Below, piece by piece: positions 52,932 to 62,005 of a stretch of DNA of 64,000 bases. The notes beneath the pieces are model-generated. The model saw only the letters and a program-made list of their open reading frames with translations, ran no database searches and was not told the DNA's origin. The stretch's first letter is position 1. Each line of letters begins with the position of its first letter. The DNA lies in assembly GCA_001915545.1 (NCBI GenBank), contig MNQS01000133.1, positions 1-64,000 of the forward strand. Direction: 5' to 3'. Position numbers and translations under genes: made by a program. The DNA is from Bacteroides sp. 43_108. Its GTDB lineage: Bacteria > Bacteroidota > Bacteroidia > Bacteroidales > Bacteroidaceae.

Positions 52932-53348
52932 ATGTCGTTGAAAAGAAAAACCAAAATATCTCCGACTTTCAGTATGGCGTCGATGACGGATATCATTTTC
53001 CTGCTTCTGATTTTCTTTATGATCACCAGCACAATGATTTCGCCTAATGCCATAAAGGTTTTGTTGCCGCAGGGCAGCAAACAGACTACTGCAAAGACGA
53101 TTTCGCGTGTAGTCATAGACAAGGACCTTAACATCTATGCCGCTACGGGCAATGATAAGGAAAAAAAGGTAACTTTGGAAGAGCTTCCTGCCGTGCTGGG
53201 AGAAGCTGTTAATGACACAACAGATTTGTATGTTTCGTTGTATGCTGACGAATCTGTTCCATACAAGAATATTGTGGAAGTTCTGAATATTGCAAACGAG
53301 AACAACTTCAAGATGGTTTTGGCCACAAGGCCTCCTGAGAAGAAGTAA
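52932..53348 (+). CDS. exbD: ExbD/TolR-type protein
   Basis: Partner of ExbB, 138 residues. It has a single N-terminal membrane helix (about 15-37) preceded by the basic segment SLKRKTKISPTFSMASMTDIIFLLLIFFMI, which contains the Asp that carries protons. The periplasmic part has the typical KVLLPQGS and a C-terminal domain (VYKNIVEVLNIANENNFKMVLAT-like). The tonB frame overlaps its end, but the most likely tonB start is 19 bp downstream. Confidence 0.93.
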   Translation: MSLKRKTKISPTFSMASMTDIIFLLLIFFMITSTMISPNAIKVLLPQGSKQTTAKTISRVVIDKDLNIYAATGNDKEKKVTLEELPAVLGEAVNDTTDLYVSLYADESVPYKNIVEVLNIANENNFKMVLATRPPEKK

Positions 53349-53367
53349 AATCACACAAGATGTTTCG

Positions 53368-54237
53368 ATGGTAGAAGATAATAACAGGAAAGACAAGCTT
53401 AAGGCAGCGGCCGTGACAGTGGTCGTGCATGCTGTCCTTGTGGCTTTTCTTGCGTTTCTGACACTGCAGGTAAGTGAACCCGAAAAGGATGAACTGGAGG
53501 ATGGCATACCTGTGATGCTTGGTAATGTTCCTGATGCAGGTGATGCTCAGGAGGGTAATAATATGACACCTCCTGAAGCTGAGAATTCCAGTGTTGAGGA
53601 ACAGATTCCAGAGGAGGAACATGCTCCGGAACCTGTACCAGAAAAGGGAACAAAGGAGCCTCTGATAACACAAGATAAGGAACCTAGTGTGAATCTGGAG
53701 GAGAAGAAACGTCAGGAAGAAGAAAAGAAACGTCAGGAAGAAGAGCGCAGGCGCAAGGAAGAAGCAGAACGTAAACGTCAGGAGGAAGCCAGAAAGCGTG
53801 CTGAGGAAGAAAGGCGCAAGATTGAAGCCGCTGCCGCTGCCGCAAACAAAAAAGTTACGGGTGCTTTCGGCAAGACTGGAGGTACAGGGCGTGGCGAAAC
53901 TTCTGGTGAAGGAGTACAAGGTGTGAGCACCGGAAATTCAAATTCGGGAGCAAAATCAGGTGTCGGAGGTACAGGTGTCAACGCTGTTGTCGGATCGCGT
54001 ACGCCGAAATTCCTTCAGGTGCCGGAGTATAAGGATCCTACAAGTGAAGGTACTGTCGTTGTGGCAATTGTCGTAAATTCAAGGGGAGTTGTGACAAGTG
54101 CTACAATTAAGAGCTCGACAACAACTTCTTCTTTGCTTAGAAATGCAGCTATTGCCGCGGCACGAAGATCTACATTCAGTGCTTCAGATAATAATAATGA
54201 GAGTGGAACGATAACTTACAGGTTCAAACTGAGATAA
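53368..54237 (+). CDS. tonB: TonB-like energy transducer
   Basis: Energy-transducing protein that links ExbBD to outer-membrane receptors. The 289 residues have one N-terminal membrane helix (about 14-34), a Pro/Glu-rich stretch and a long basic/acidic helical repeat (KRQEEEKKRQEEERRRKEEAERK, about 110-155). The C-terminal TonB domain is at about 215-289 (TSEGTVVVAIVVNSRGVVTSATIKSS). The frame is open to 53290, inside exbD, but that segment has no membrane helix and overlaps the upstream gene, so ATG 53368 is chosen. It is the third gene of the exb operon. Confidence 0.9.
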   Translation: MVEDNNRKDKLKAAAVTVVVHAVLVAFLAFLTLQVSEPEKDELEDGIPVMLGNVPDAGDAQEGNNMTPPEAENSSVEEQIPEEEHAPEPVPEKGTKEPLITQDKEPSVNLEEKKRQEEEKKRQEEERRRKEEAERKRQEEARKRAEEERRKIEAAAAAANKKVTGAFGKTGGTGRGETSGEGVQGVSTGNSNSGAKSGVGGTGVNAVVGSRTPKFLQVPEYKDPTSEGTVVVAIVVNSRGVVTSATIKSSTTTSSLLRNAAIAAARRSTFSASDNNNESGTITYRFKLR

Positions 54238-54292
54238 GCAGAATCAGTTTGTGACATGTGAAGCTTTGTATAACAATCCAAAAGTGAATCTT

Positions 54293-54865
54293 ATGAACAC
54301 AATTTATTTGTTTCTTGCTACAGGTTTTGAGGAAGTCGAAGCCTTGGGCATTGTTGATGCGTGCAGACGCGGAGGTTTGACATTGAAGACTGTTTCAGTG
54401 ACCGGAAATCTTCTGGTTGAAAGCAGTCATGGTGTAAAAATTCAGGCTGACGCTCTTTTTGAAGACTGCAGTTTTGATGACGCCGATATGCTTGTTCTTC
54501 CTGGAGGAATGCCTGGTTCTACAAATCTGAAGGAGCATGAGGGTTTGAGGAATGTTATATTGAAGCACTATGAGGCTGGTAAACCTTTGGCTGCAATATG
54601 TGCCGCTCCTATGGTTTACGGTTCGTTGGGCTTGCTGAAGGGCAAGAAAGCTACATGCTATCCAGGATTTGATAAGTATCTGGAAGGTGCAGAATATACT
54701 GGCAAGCTGGTTGAGCATGACGGACAGTTCTTTACTGGTAAGGGTGCCGGTGCTGCGTTTGCGCTCGGTTTTGCTATAGTTGAACATTTCTGTGGCAAGG
54801 AGGTCGTTGAAAATGTGAAGAACGGAGTAGTGTACAATGATCTTCTGGCTTCTGCAAATAACTGA
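54293..54865 (+). CDS. DJ-1/PfpI family protein
   Basis: Class I glutamine-amidotransferase-like protein of 190 residues, with LFLATGFEEVEALGIVDACRRGGL at the N-terminus and LPGGMPGSTNL. The nucleophile elbow AAICAAPMVYGSLGLL (Cys about 105) and the VEHDGQFFTGKGAGAAFALGFAIVE segment match the YajL/DJ-1 group. Roles proposed in this family include deglycase, chaperone or ThiJ-like function, and none can be chosen here. The ATG at 54293 is preferred to an upstream GTG (54251). Confidence 0.85.
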   Translation: MNTIYLFLATGFEEVEALGIVDACRRGGLTLKTVSVTGNLLVESSHGVKIQADALFEDCSFDDADMLVLPGGMPGSTNLKEHEGLRNVILKHYEAGKPLAAICAAPMVYGSLGLLKGKKATCYPGFDKYLEGAEYTGKLVEHDGQFFTGKGAGAAFALGFAIVEHFCGKEVVENVKNGVVYNDLLASANN

Positions 54866-55004
54866 TAATATGTCTGCCGGTTTTTCGCTCTTTGATAAAT
54901 GTGGAAGGCTGGTAGAGTATGGGAAATAATTAATGCAATGCTCTGTTTGCACAATTTTTACTGTGCAGACGGGGCTTTTTTATTATAACTGTAGTCTTTT
55001 TATT

Positions 55005-55688
55005 ATGAAGAAAGCTGTTGTTATTGTTGCAGGAGGCAAAGGCGTCCGTATGGGTGGAAGTGTGCCTAAGCAGTTTATGGTAGTTGCCGGATTGCCGATT
55101 CTGATGCGTACTATATCTGTTTTTCATGATTATGATGTAACAATGCAGATAATTGTTGTTTTGCCTTCTGGGACGCATGAAGATTGGCGAAACATGTGTC
55201 GTGAATACCGTTTTGACATTCCGCATGTTGTAGTAGCTGGGGGCGAGACACGTTTCCATTCCGTAAAGAACGGTTTGGATGCCGTGTCGGCTGATTGTGA
55301 TGTTGTCGGTGTGCATGACGGAGTGCGTCCTTTTGTTTCTCCAGAAGTTATCGACAATTGCTATAATTCTGCAATGAAATTCGGCAGTATAGTTCCTGTG
55401 ATAGATGTGGTCGAGACGGTACGCAAAATTGACGGAAATGCCGAAGGGGGCAGTGTTACTGTAGATAGAAATCAGTATAAGCTTGTACAGACACCGCAGG
55501 TATTCAGACATGAGATTCTTGATGAGGCCTATAGGAAACCTTATGAGAATGCTTTTACCGATGATGCGTCTGTCGTAGAGGCATGTGGGCACAGTATTCA
55601 TCTGGTACCAGGCAATCGCGAGAATATAAAAATAACTACGCCTTACGATCTGATCGTGGCGGAAGCTTTAGTTGCAAGCCGGCATTGA
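55005..55688 (+). CDS. ispD: 2-C-methyl-D-erythritol 4-phosphate cytidylyltransferase
   Basis: Third enzyme of the MEP isoprenoid route, which joins MEP to CMP. The 227 residues have VAGGKGVRMGGSVPKQF (nucleotide-binding loop), GGETRFHSVKNGLD, VHDGVRPFVSP, and QTPQVFRHEILDEAY with TDDASVVEACG near the C-terminus. The upstream in-frame 24 codons (from 54933) are not part of the family, so ATG 55005 is the start. A terminator overlaps the stop codon. The next gene, recG, is convergent. Confidence 0.95.
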   Translation: MKKAVVIVAGGKGVRMGGSVPKQFMVVAGLPILMRTISVFHDYDVTMQIIVVLPSGTHEDWRNMCREYRFDIPHVVVAGGETRFHSVKNGLDAVSADCDVVGVHDGVRPFVSPEVIDNCYNSAMKFGSIVPVIDVVETVRKIDGNAEGGSVTVDRNQYKLVQTPQVFRHEILDEAYRKPYENAFTDDASVVEACGHSIHLVPGNRENIKITTPYDLIVAEALVASRH

Positions 55689-55707
55689 TGCCGGCTTCAT
55701 TTTTTTG
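55677..55707 (+). terminator. Terminator after ispD
   Basis: AAGCCGGCAT pairs with ATGCCGGCTT around a one-base loop and is followed by CATTTTTTT. The stem includes the end of the ispD frame. Confidence 0.85.
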
Positions 55708-55723
55708 TCATGGAGTGTATCTG

Positions 55724-57859
55724 TCAGGATATTGCTCCCCAATTGATTTTTCCGCTCTGAAGCTCCTTTAGTCTTCTCCAGATTATCTGGTTTTCTGGAT
55801 TTCTTTGCTCTGGGTCGTTTTCTACTATCTCTGAAGCTGTATCTCTGGCCAGTTGGAGAATCTGTCCGTCCTTTGCCAGATTGGCGATTTTAAGGTCAAA
55901 AGCAGTACCGCTTTGTTGAGTTCCTTCAAGGTCACCTGGACCACGCAGTTTGAGATCTTGTTCTGCAATTTCGAAGCCGTCGTTTGAATCGACCATTATT
56001 TGTATTCTCTTGCGTGTTTCTTCTGTAACCTTGTAGTCCGTTACGAGTATGCAGTATGACTGTTCTGCTCCTCTTCCTACACGTCCTCTCAATTGGTGCA
56101 GCTGGCTTAGTCCGAATCTTTCGGCATTTTCAATGACCATGACAGATGCATTAGGAACGTTTACACCTACTTCTATTACCGTTGTGGCTACCATGATCTG
56201 CGTTTCTCCACGGGCAAATTTCTGCATCTCTGCATCTTTTTCGGCCGCTTTCAGTTTGCCGTGTACCTTGCTTACATTGTATTCCTTGAATTCGGCTTTA
56301 ATGTTTTCGTATCCGTCTTCTAGATTCTTAATGTCCATTTTTTCGCTTTCTTTGATAAGAGGATATACTATGTAAACCTGATGACCAAGTTCAAGTTGCT
56401 TCCTTATGGAGTTGTATAGGCTTTTTCGGTGGCTGTCAAACTGGTGTATGGTCTGTATCGGTTTTCTTCCCGGAGGAAGTTCGTCGATGACGCTTACGTC
56501 AAGATCTCCGTAGAGAGTCATTGCCAGTGTACGCGGGATAGGAGTTGCCGTCATGACAAGCACGTGTGGAGGTGTGGTATTCTTTTTCCACATCTTGGCA
56601 CGTTGGGCCACTCCGAATCTGTGCTGTTCGTCTATGATGACCAGTCCTAAGCTTGAGAATACCACGTTTTCTTCAATGACTGCGTGAGTGCCTATCAATA
56701 TATTTATGCTTCCGTTTATGAGATCGTTGAGTATAGCTTCACGTTTTTTGCCTTTTACTGATCCTGTCAGAAGCTCAACTCTTACATTCATATTGCCAAG
56801 AAAATTGCGGATTGTGTTGAGATGCTGTTCTGCAAGTATCTCCGTAGGTGCCATTATGCAGGTCTGATAGTTGTTGTCTGTAGCTATCAGTGCACACATT
56901 AGTGCAACAAGAGTCTTGCCGCTTCCGACGTCGCCCTGCAGAAGTCTGTTCATCTGTCTTCCGCATCCCATGTCGCGCCGTATTTCTTTTATGACTCTTT
57001 TCTGAGCTCCTGTGAGCTCGAACGGAAGATGGTCTGCATAGAATTCGTTGAAAGCTTCGCCGACTTTGCCGAAAACCAATCCTTTGTATTTGTGGGATCG
57101 CTCTTTGGCATAGCGCAGGATATTTATTTGTATGTAGAAAAGTTCTTCAAATTTCAGTCTCAGCTGTGCATCTCTGAGCGCGACAGCGCTTTGTGGATAG
57201 TGAATGTTTCTGATGGCATCGTCTAATCCCATGAGATGATGCTTGTTGAGAATGTAGTCGGGGAGTGTTTCTGCAATCCTTTCCTTGAAAAGTTTGAACA
57301 CATTAGCTGTCAGTTTGGCTACAGCGGTAGAGTTGATGCCGGCGCGTTTCATCTTTTCTGTTGTAGTGTAGAAAGGCATGAAACGTCTTCCGGGGTCTAG
57401 CTGATTGACTGATAGGGTGAGTCCTCCTTCTGTGGCGTCAGGTGTTTTTATCTTTTCGATTTCCGGATGTGCAATGTTTATCCGGCCGTTGAAAACTGTT
57501 GGTTTGCCGAAAATCAGATATGGGGTTCTGCAGTCGTAAGTCTTTGCTATGTATTTTATGCTCTGAAACCAGACAAGGTCGATAACTCCAGTTTTGTCGG
57601 CGAAATGGGCAACCAGTCTTTTGCTTCGCCCTTCGCCGATTGCCTCAAATGACAGGATTATGCCGGCAATCTGTACGTACGGCATGTTGCCGTCGATTTC
57701 ACTTATGCTGTATATACGGCTTCTGTCTACATATTTATATGGATAGTTGTGCAGCAGGTCGTCGATTGTCCTGATGCCCATTTCGTTGTATAGTGTCTCA
57801 GCCTTATGTGGACCGACACCTTGCAGAAACTTTATGTCTTGATTCAGAAAATTATACAT
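55724..57859 (-). CDS. recG: ATP-dependent DNA helicase RecG
   Basis: SF2 helicase that reverses stalled replication forks and migrates Holliday junctions. From ATG 57859 it has 711 residues, close to the family's 690. The N-terminal wedge/OB part begins FLQGVGPHKAETLYNEMGIRTIDDLLHNYPYKY. Motifs are Walker A LLQGDVGSGKTLVA, DEQH (VIIDEQHRFGVAQR), TATPIPRTLAMTLYGDLD, and QLHQLRGRVGRG. The frame continues 56 codons upstream (to 58027) with Lys- and Tyr-rich non-conserved sequence, which I treat as non-coding. It lies convergent to ispD and divergent from the second gdhA. Confidence 0.95.
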   Translation of the reverse strand: MYNFLNQDIKFLQGVGPHKAETLYNEMGIRTIDDLLHNYPYKYVDRSRIYSISEIDGNMPYVQIAGIILSFEAIGEGRSKRLVAHFADKTGVIDLVWFQSIKYIAKTYDCRTPYLIFGKPTVFNGRINIAHPEIEKIKTPDATEGGLTLSVNQLDPGRRFMPFYTTTEKMKRAGINSTAVAKLTANVFKLFKERIAETLPDYILNKHHLMGLDDAIRNIHYPQSAVALRDAQLRLKFEELFYIQINILRYAKERSHKYKGLVFGKVGEAFNEFYADHLPFELTGAQKRVIKEIRRDMGCGRQMNRLLQGDVGSGKTLVALMCALIATDNNYQTCIMAPTEILAEQHLNTIRNFLGNMNVRVELLTGSVKGKKREAILNDLINGSINILIGTHAVIEENVVFSSLGLVIIDEQHRFGVAQRAKMWKKNTTPPHVLVMTATPIPRTLAMTLYGDLDVSVIDELPPGRKPIQTIHQFDSHRKSLYNSIRKQLELGHQVYIVYPLIKESEKMDIKNLEDGYENIKAEFKEYNVSKVHGKLKAAEKDAEMQKFARGETQIMVATTVIEVGVNVPNASVMVIENAERFGLSQLHQLRGRVGRGAEQSYCILVTDYKVTEETRKRIQIMVDSNDGFEIAEQDLKLRGPGDLEGTQQSGTAFDLKIANLAKDGQILQLARDTASEIVENDPEQRNPENQIIWRRLKELQSGKINWGAIS

Positions 57860-58066
57860 GATATGCAAAAGTACGTATTTTTTGCTGATTTCTGTTCTAA
57901 TGCAAGATATACAGTGTGCTGAATACGTATGTAAAACACTGTTTGCCTGTTGAATTCCTTTTGCTATCTTTTTTGCGTTTTTGTAGAAAAAATATTGCAA
58001 AAACTTGTTTTTTGTTACATTTTTCATCGAAAAATGCGTTTTTACAAAATTTTTTCTTCTTATAAA

Positions 58067-58098
58067 TTTGATGTTAAAACATAAATATCTATCTTTAC
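58067..58098 (+). promoter_or_regulatory. Promoter of the second glutamate dehydrogenase gene
   Basis: TTTG (58067-58070) and TATCTTTAC (58090-58098) are 19 bp apart and fit the -33/-7 form, with one departure at the last positions. The leader is about 40 nt. Confidence 0.6.
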
Positions 58099-58143
58099 AC
58101 CACGAAAATGATATTTTATTAAACCAACATAAAAATAGAATTT

Positions 58144-59478
58144 ATGGACGCAAAAAAAGTTTTGGAGGACTTGAAACGTCGTTTCCCAAATGAACCTGAG
58201 TACCATCAGGCTGTTGAAGAAGTTCTCAGCACAATTGAGGAAGAGTACAACAAACACCCGGAATTTGACAAGGCAAATCTGATTGAGCGCCTTTGCATTC
58301 CAGATAGAGTATATCAGTTCAGAGTAACTTGGGTAGACGATAAGGGACAGGTGCAGACAAATATGGGTTATCGTGTACAGCACAACAACGCAATTGGCCC
58401 GTACAAAGGTGGTATCCGTTTCCACAGTTCTGTAAATCTTGGAATCCTTAAGTTCCTTGCTTTTGAGCAGACATTCAAGAACTCTTTGACAACTCTTCCA
58501 ATGGGTGGAGGTAAAGGTGGTTCTGACTTCTCTCCAAGAGGCAAGAGCAATGCTGAAGTTATGCGTTTCTGCCAGGCTTTCATGCAGGAGCTTGCGCGCC
58601 ACATCGGACCGGATATCGATGTACCTGCAGGTGATATAGGTGTAGGCGGACGTGAAGTTGGCTATATGTTCGGTATGTATAAGAAGATTACACGCGAATT
58701 CAGCGGTGTTCTTACTGGTAAGGGACAGGAATTCGGTGGATCGCTCATTCGTCCTGAAGCAACTGGTTACGGAAATGTTTATTTCCTCATGGAAATGCTT
58801 AAGACTAAGGGACAGGATCTCAAGGGCAAGACTGTGCTTATTTCTGGTTCTGGAAACGTTGCACAGTACACTGCAGAGAAGGTTCTCGAATTGGGCGGAA
58901 AGGTTCTTACTATGTCTGACTCTAACGGATATATCTATGATCCGGACGGTATCGATCGTGAGAAGCTCGATTACATCATGGAACTCAAGAATCTCTATCG
59001 CGGACGTATACGTGAATATGCTGAAAAGTACAATGTGAAATATGTTGAGGGTGCTCGTCCTTGGAATGAAAAGGCTGATATCGCTCTTCCTTCTGCTACT
59101 CAGAATGAAATCAACGGTGATGATGCACGTGCTCTTATTGCAAACGGTGTTATGGCTGTTTCAGAGGGTGCCAACATGCCTTCTACTCCTGAGGCTATCA
59201 GAGTATTCCAGGAAGCAAAGATTCTCTACGCTCCAGGTAAGGCTGCTAATGCCGGTGGTGTTTCTGTTTCTGGTCTTGAAATGACTCAGAACTCAATGCG
59301 CCTCGGATGGAGTGCAGAGGAAGTTGACGAGAAGCTTCACTCTATCATGAAGAATATCCACGAGAACTGCGTTAAGTATGGTACTGAACCAGACGGATAT
59401 GTCAACTATGTCAAAGGTGCCAACGTTGCAGGCTTCATGAAGGTAGCAAAGGCTATGATGGCTCAGGGCATTGTTTAA
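58144..59478 (+). CDS. gdhA: Glutamate dehydrogenase, second copy
   Basis: Same reaction and family as the copy at 14807-16144. It has 444 residues and clear similarity along its whole length, strongest at the C-terminal 30 codons. Signatures are GPYKGGIRFHSS, LPMGGGKGGSDF, VPAGDIGVGGREVGYM, and the Rossmann loop ISGSGNVAQYTAEK, which differs from SGFGNVAWGA in the first copy. The difference near the loop may reflect another cofactor choice (NADH or NADPH) or regulation. It has its own promoter and terminator and stands apart from the nitrogen block. Confidence 0.96.
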   Translation: MDAKKVLEDLKRRFPNEPEYHQAVEEVLSTIEEEYNKHPEFDKANLIERLCIPDRVYQFRVTWVDDKGQVQTNMGYRVQHNNAIGPYKGGIRFHSSVNLGILKFLAFEQTFKNSLTTLPMGGGKGGSDFSPRGKSNAEVMRFCQAFMQELARHIGPDIDVPAGDIGVGGREVGYMFGMYKKITREFSGVLTGKGQEFGGSLIRPEATGYGNVYFLMEMLKTKGQDLKGKTVLISGSGNVAQYTAEKVLELGGKVLTMSDSNGYIYDPDGIDREKLDYIMELKNLYRGRIREYAEKYNVKYVEGARPWNEKADIALPSATQNEINGDDARALIANGVMAVSEGANMPSTPEAIRVFQEAKILYAPGKAANAGGVSVSGLEMTQNSMRLGWSAEEVDEKLHSIMKNIHENCVKYGTEPDGYVNYVKGANVAGFMKVAKAMMAQGIV

Positions 59479-59527
59479 TGCTTGGTCATTGCAGTTTTTA
59501 AGTTGAAAATTTTTTGATGAGTTAAAG

Positions 59528-59587
59528 GCAAAGGTTGTCGGATGATTGTGTATACAATCTTATCTGGACAACCTTTGCTGTTTTTTT
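59528..59587 (+). terminator. Terminator after the second gdhA
   Basis: GCAAAGGTTGTC (59528-59539) pairs with GACAACCTTTGC (59567-59578), and TGTTTTTTT follows. Confidence 0.8.
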
Positions 59588-59747
59588 ATCTTTTCGTTTG
59601 GGCTGTTTACGTTGCATGTGCATATAGCGGGGGTGCGTAATCTTTTCTATGCTTGGATTGCGCTATATGATATTTCTATATTGCTGTATTGGGTCGCTGT
59701 ATTCGTGTATAGTTTGTATTTGATATAGGTATGAGACGTATGGACAT

Positions 59748-59808
59748 AAAAAAAGGGGTAACGCCTTACCCCAACCTTTGTTAACCTTAAATCTAATACT
59801 ATGAAAAA
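59748..59808 (-). ncRNA. Candidate small RNA with promoter and terminator
   Basis: On the minus strand TTGAC (59841-59845) and TATATTTGC (59815-59823) form a good -33/-7 promoter, with a predicted start near 59808. About 36 bases later GGGGTAAGGCGTTACCCC (59755-59772) forms a hairpin with an A/T7 tract after it, so the RNA would be about 61 nt. No open frame was found in it. No gene covers the 59588-60222 stretch, and nothing else was seen there. Confidence 0.5.
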
Positions 59809-60222
59809 CACGATGCAAATATAGGGCTTTTGGTGTTCTTGTCAATAGCTGTGTGCGTAAACATTGCTAAAAATGCAGTTTTGTTGATATTTATCAACAG
59901 CAATGCCGGTTTGTTTAATTGGTTTGCTTGAATAATGTTTATTGCCTATAAGTGTTTATGAGAATTGTCTTGCGGAAACTTGGTTGATGGAGCTGTTTTT
60001 TTAGAAAGATATGATTGTTTGTTGCTTTTGGCTGCAGAATGTTGAAGATTAAAGTTTGAGTGCCTTTATTGCTTGTAGTAATAATGATTTGAGTACGGTC
60101 TGGTGGATTTCTTCGCTTGATAGTTTGTGATATACAGTTGGGGATATCGGTGTATTGCATAAATAATGAATTATGACTATTAAAAAATCTCCCTTTTTGT
60201 ATTTTTTACGCTAAGATGTTTG

Positions 60223-60230
60223 TACATTTG
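60223..60230 (+). promoter_or_regulatory. -7 box of the ROK kinase gene
   Basis: TACATTTG fits TAnnTTTG and lies about 77 bp before the start codon at 60307. A TTTG at 60196-60199 is a possible but widely spaced -33 element. Confidence 0.4.
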
Positions 60231-60306
60231 TCTATAGGCATTTGCTTGTAAATATATTCAGGCTGTGTGCGTAAATCAGAAATTATTAATCTTAATAAAT
60301 AAATCT

Positions 60307-61278
60307 ATGGATGATATTAAACCTTATGTTATAGGAGTCGATCTTGGTGGTACAAATACAGTTTTCGGAATTGTAAACACGCGCGGTGAGGTTGTCTGTG
60401 ATGATTCTATACGTACTAAGAATTATGAGAAGGTAGAGGACTTTATAGAGGCGTCTTGTATGTGCCTGCGTCATTTGATTGAGCGTGTTGGCGGTATATC
60501 TCAGATCAAGGCAATGGGTATAGGTGCTCCTAATGGTAATTTCTACAACGGCACGATTGAAAAGGCGCCTAACTTGCCTTGGAAGGGTATTGTGCCTATG
60601 GCTGAACTGTTCTCTAAGGAGTTGGGGATACCTGTAGCACTTACAAATGATGCTAATGCTGCTGCTATAGGAGAAATGACATACGGAGTAGCCCGTGGTA
60701 TGAAGAACTTTATTGTCATAACTCTGGGTACAGGCGTAGGTAGCGGCATTGTTATAAACGGACAGATGGTCTACGGTTGCGATGGTTTTGCCGGTGAACT
60801 TGGACATGTGACAGTGGTTCGTGGTGAACAAGGACGTTTGTGCGGATGCGGAAGACGTGGCTGTCTTGAGGCTTATTGTTCTGCTACAGGTGTCGTGCGT
60901 ACGGCTCAAGAGTATCTTTCAACGTCAGATAGACCAAGCTTGTTGAGAGACTTGGAATTTGAAAAACTTACTTCTCTCGATGTCGCTATTGCCGCCAGCA
61001 AGGGCGATGATCTTGCCAAGGAAGTTTTTGAATTTACAGGAAAAATGTTGGGTGAGGCTTGTGCTGATTTCGCTGCTTTTTGTAGTCCAGAGGCATTCAT
61101 ATTCTTTGGCGGTCTCACCAAGAGCGGTGATCTTATAATGGATCCAATAAAGAAGGCTTACGATGAAAACGTTTTGCCTATATACAAAGGCAAGGCTAAA
61201 TTCCTTATTTCTGGTCTTATGAGTTCTAATGCAGCTGTATTGGGAGCGAGTGCACTGGGATGGGATATCAATAATTGA
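60307..61278 (+). CDS. ROK-family sugar kinase
   Basis: Cytoplasmic sugar kinase, most likely a glucokinase, of 323 residues. It has the ATP-binding VIGVDLGGTNTVFGIV, the substrate region IGAPNGNFYNGTIEKAPNLPWKG and TNDANAAAIGEMTYG. The zinc-binding ROK signature GCGRRGCLEAYCSATG has the CGCG-R-R-G-C pattern. The frame is open from a GTG at 60265, but the ATG at 60307 better fits the family start. It stands alone between two terminators. Confidence 0.93.
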   Translation: MDDIKPYVIGVDLGGTNTVFGIVNTRGEVVCDDSIRTKNYEKVEDFIEASCMCLRHLIERVGGISQIKAMGIGAPNGNFYNGTIEKAPNLPWKGIVPMAELFSKELGIPVALTNDANAAAIGEMTYGVARGMKNFIVITLGTGVGSGIVINGQMVYGCDGFAGELGHVTVVRGEQGRLCGCGRRGCLEAYCSATGVVRTAQEYLSTSDRPSLLRDLEFEKLTSLDVAIAASKGDDLAKEVFEFTGKMLGEACADFAAFCSPEAFIFFGGLTKSGDLIMDPIKKAYDENVLPIYKGKAKFLISGLMSSNAAVLGASALGWDINN

Positions 61279-61341
61279 TGATGTTTTGCTGATTTTTCAG
61301 CTTCGCGTATGTTTGATAATGACCTGTGCGATAAATAAAAA

Positions 61342-61381
61342 TGTGCAGAAATCCAAAATTGTGATTTCTGCACATTTTTTT
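61342..61381 (+). terminator. Terminator after the ROK kinase
   Basis: TGTGCAGAAATC pairs with GATTTCTGCACA around a 9-nt loop and is followed by T7. It lies 64 bp past the stop. Confidence 0.85.
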
Positions 61382-61397
61382 GATTGTATGTATAAAT

Positions 61398-61430
61398 AAA
61401 AAAAGGTCTTCAAGCTATGCCTGAAGACCT
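61398..61430 (-). terminator. Terminator of the small lipoprotein gene
   Basis: On the minus strand AGGTCTTCA pairs with TGAAGACCT and is followed by T7. It lies just past the stop of the 59-codon lipoprotein gene. With the opposing ROK kinase terminator it separates two convergent transcripts. Confidence 0.8.
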
Positions 61431-61451
61431 TGATTCCCTCTTACTGAAAAA

Positions 61452-61631
61452 TTAGTTGTTTGCAGCCAAAGTGTCAGCCTGAAGAGTATCAGCAACACAT
61501 GGAGTTTCAACTGTGTCAGCTGCTACTGAATCAGAATCAACACCTGTAGTGTTTGAAGATGTGCTGTTACCTGAGCAAGATGCGAAAGAAATTGCAACTA
61601 CTGCTGCAAACATAAATACCAACTTTTTCAT
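61452..61631 (-). CDS. Small lipoprotein, 59 aa
   Basis: Not recognised as a family, but the gene is well supported. The reading frame starts MKKLVFMFAAVVAISFASC, a lipoprotein signal with a lipobox (F-A-S-C, Cys19). The 41-residue mature part is Ser, Thr, Asp and Ala-rich (GNSTSSNTTGVDSDSVAADT, VADTLQADTL) and contains one more Cys. A near-perfect -7 box lies upstream, and a strong terminator lies just downstream. The gene is below the size usually listed. A likely role is as an abundant small envelope protein, but that is inference. Confidence 0.8.
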   Translation of the reverse strand: MKKLVFMFAAVVAISFASCSGNSTSSNTTGVDSDSVAADTVETPCVADTLQADTLAANN

Positions 61632-61682
61632 TTTTCTTTTTACTTTAAAATGTTAAACAATCATTTGCTTTTTAAAACCGGT

Positions 61683-61691
61683 GCAAAGGTA
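61683..61691 (-). promoter_or_regulatory. Promoter -7 box of the small lipoprotein gene
   Basis: Minus-strand TACCTTTGC matches the -7 consensus exactly and lies about 52 bp before the start codon at 61631. A clear -33 element was not seen. Confidence 0.65.
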
Positions 61692-61979
61692 CATACTTTC
61701 ATAATACGTTGTACTCTGTATCATGTTTTTTTCATGATTTATTTCATTTTTTTTTCAAAGCAATTGTTAAAGTCTTGATTTATGTGAAAAATTGGACTTT
61801 TAGTATGCTTTTATGGTCTTTTTGTCTTTGACGGCACGGCTGGAATTTTCTTGAAAGAATATTGACTATGAAGTATTGTTTACCTGTTTGCTGAGCTATT
61901 AATACTGTCGTAGGCCGACAGTGTTGTGACTATAATATATAAACTACTGTTTGTTTGTTCAAATTTCCTTACTTTTCTG

Positions 61980-61988
61980 TAAGTTTGC
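61980..61988 (+). promoter_or_regulatory. -7 box of mtaB
   Basis: TAAGTTTGC matches TAnnTTTGC and lies 17 bp before the start codon. TTTG at 61954-61957 is about 22 bp away and may be the -33 element. Nothing else was seen in 61692-61979. Confidence 0.55.
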
Positions 61989-62005
61989 ATATAAATATAT
62001 ATTAG

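Noticed and set aside
57860..58027. N-terminal extension of RecG
   Set aside because: The 56 extra residues are Lys/Tyr-rich and not conserved; the known N-terminus starts at 57859.
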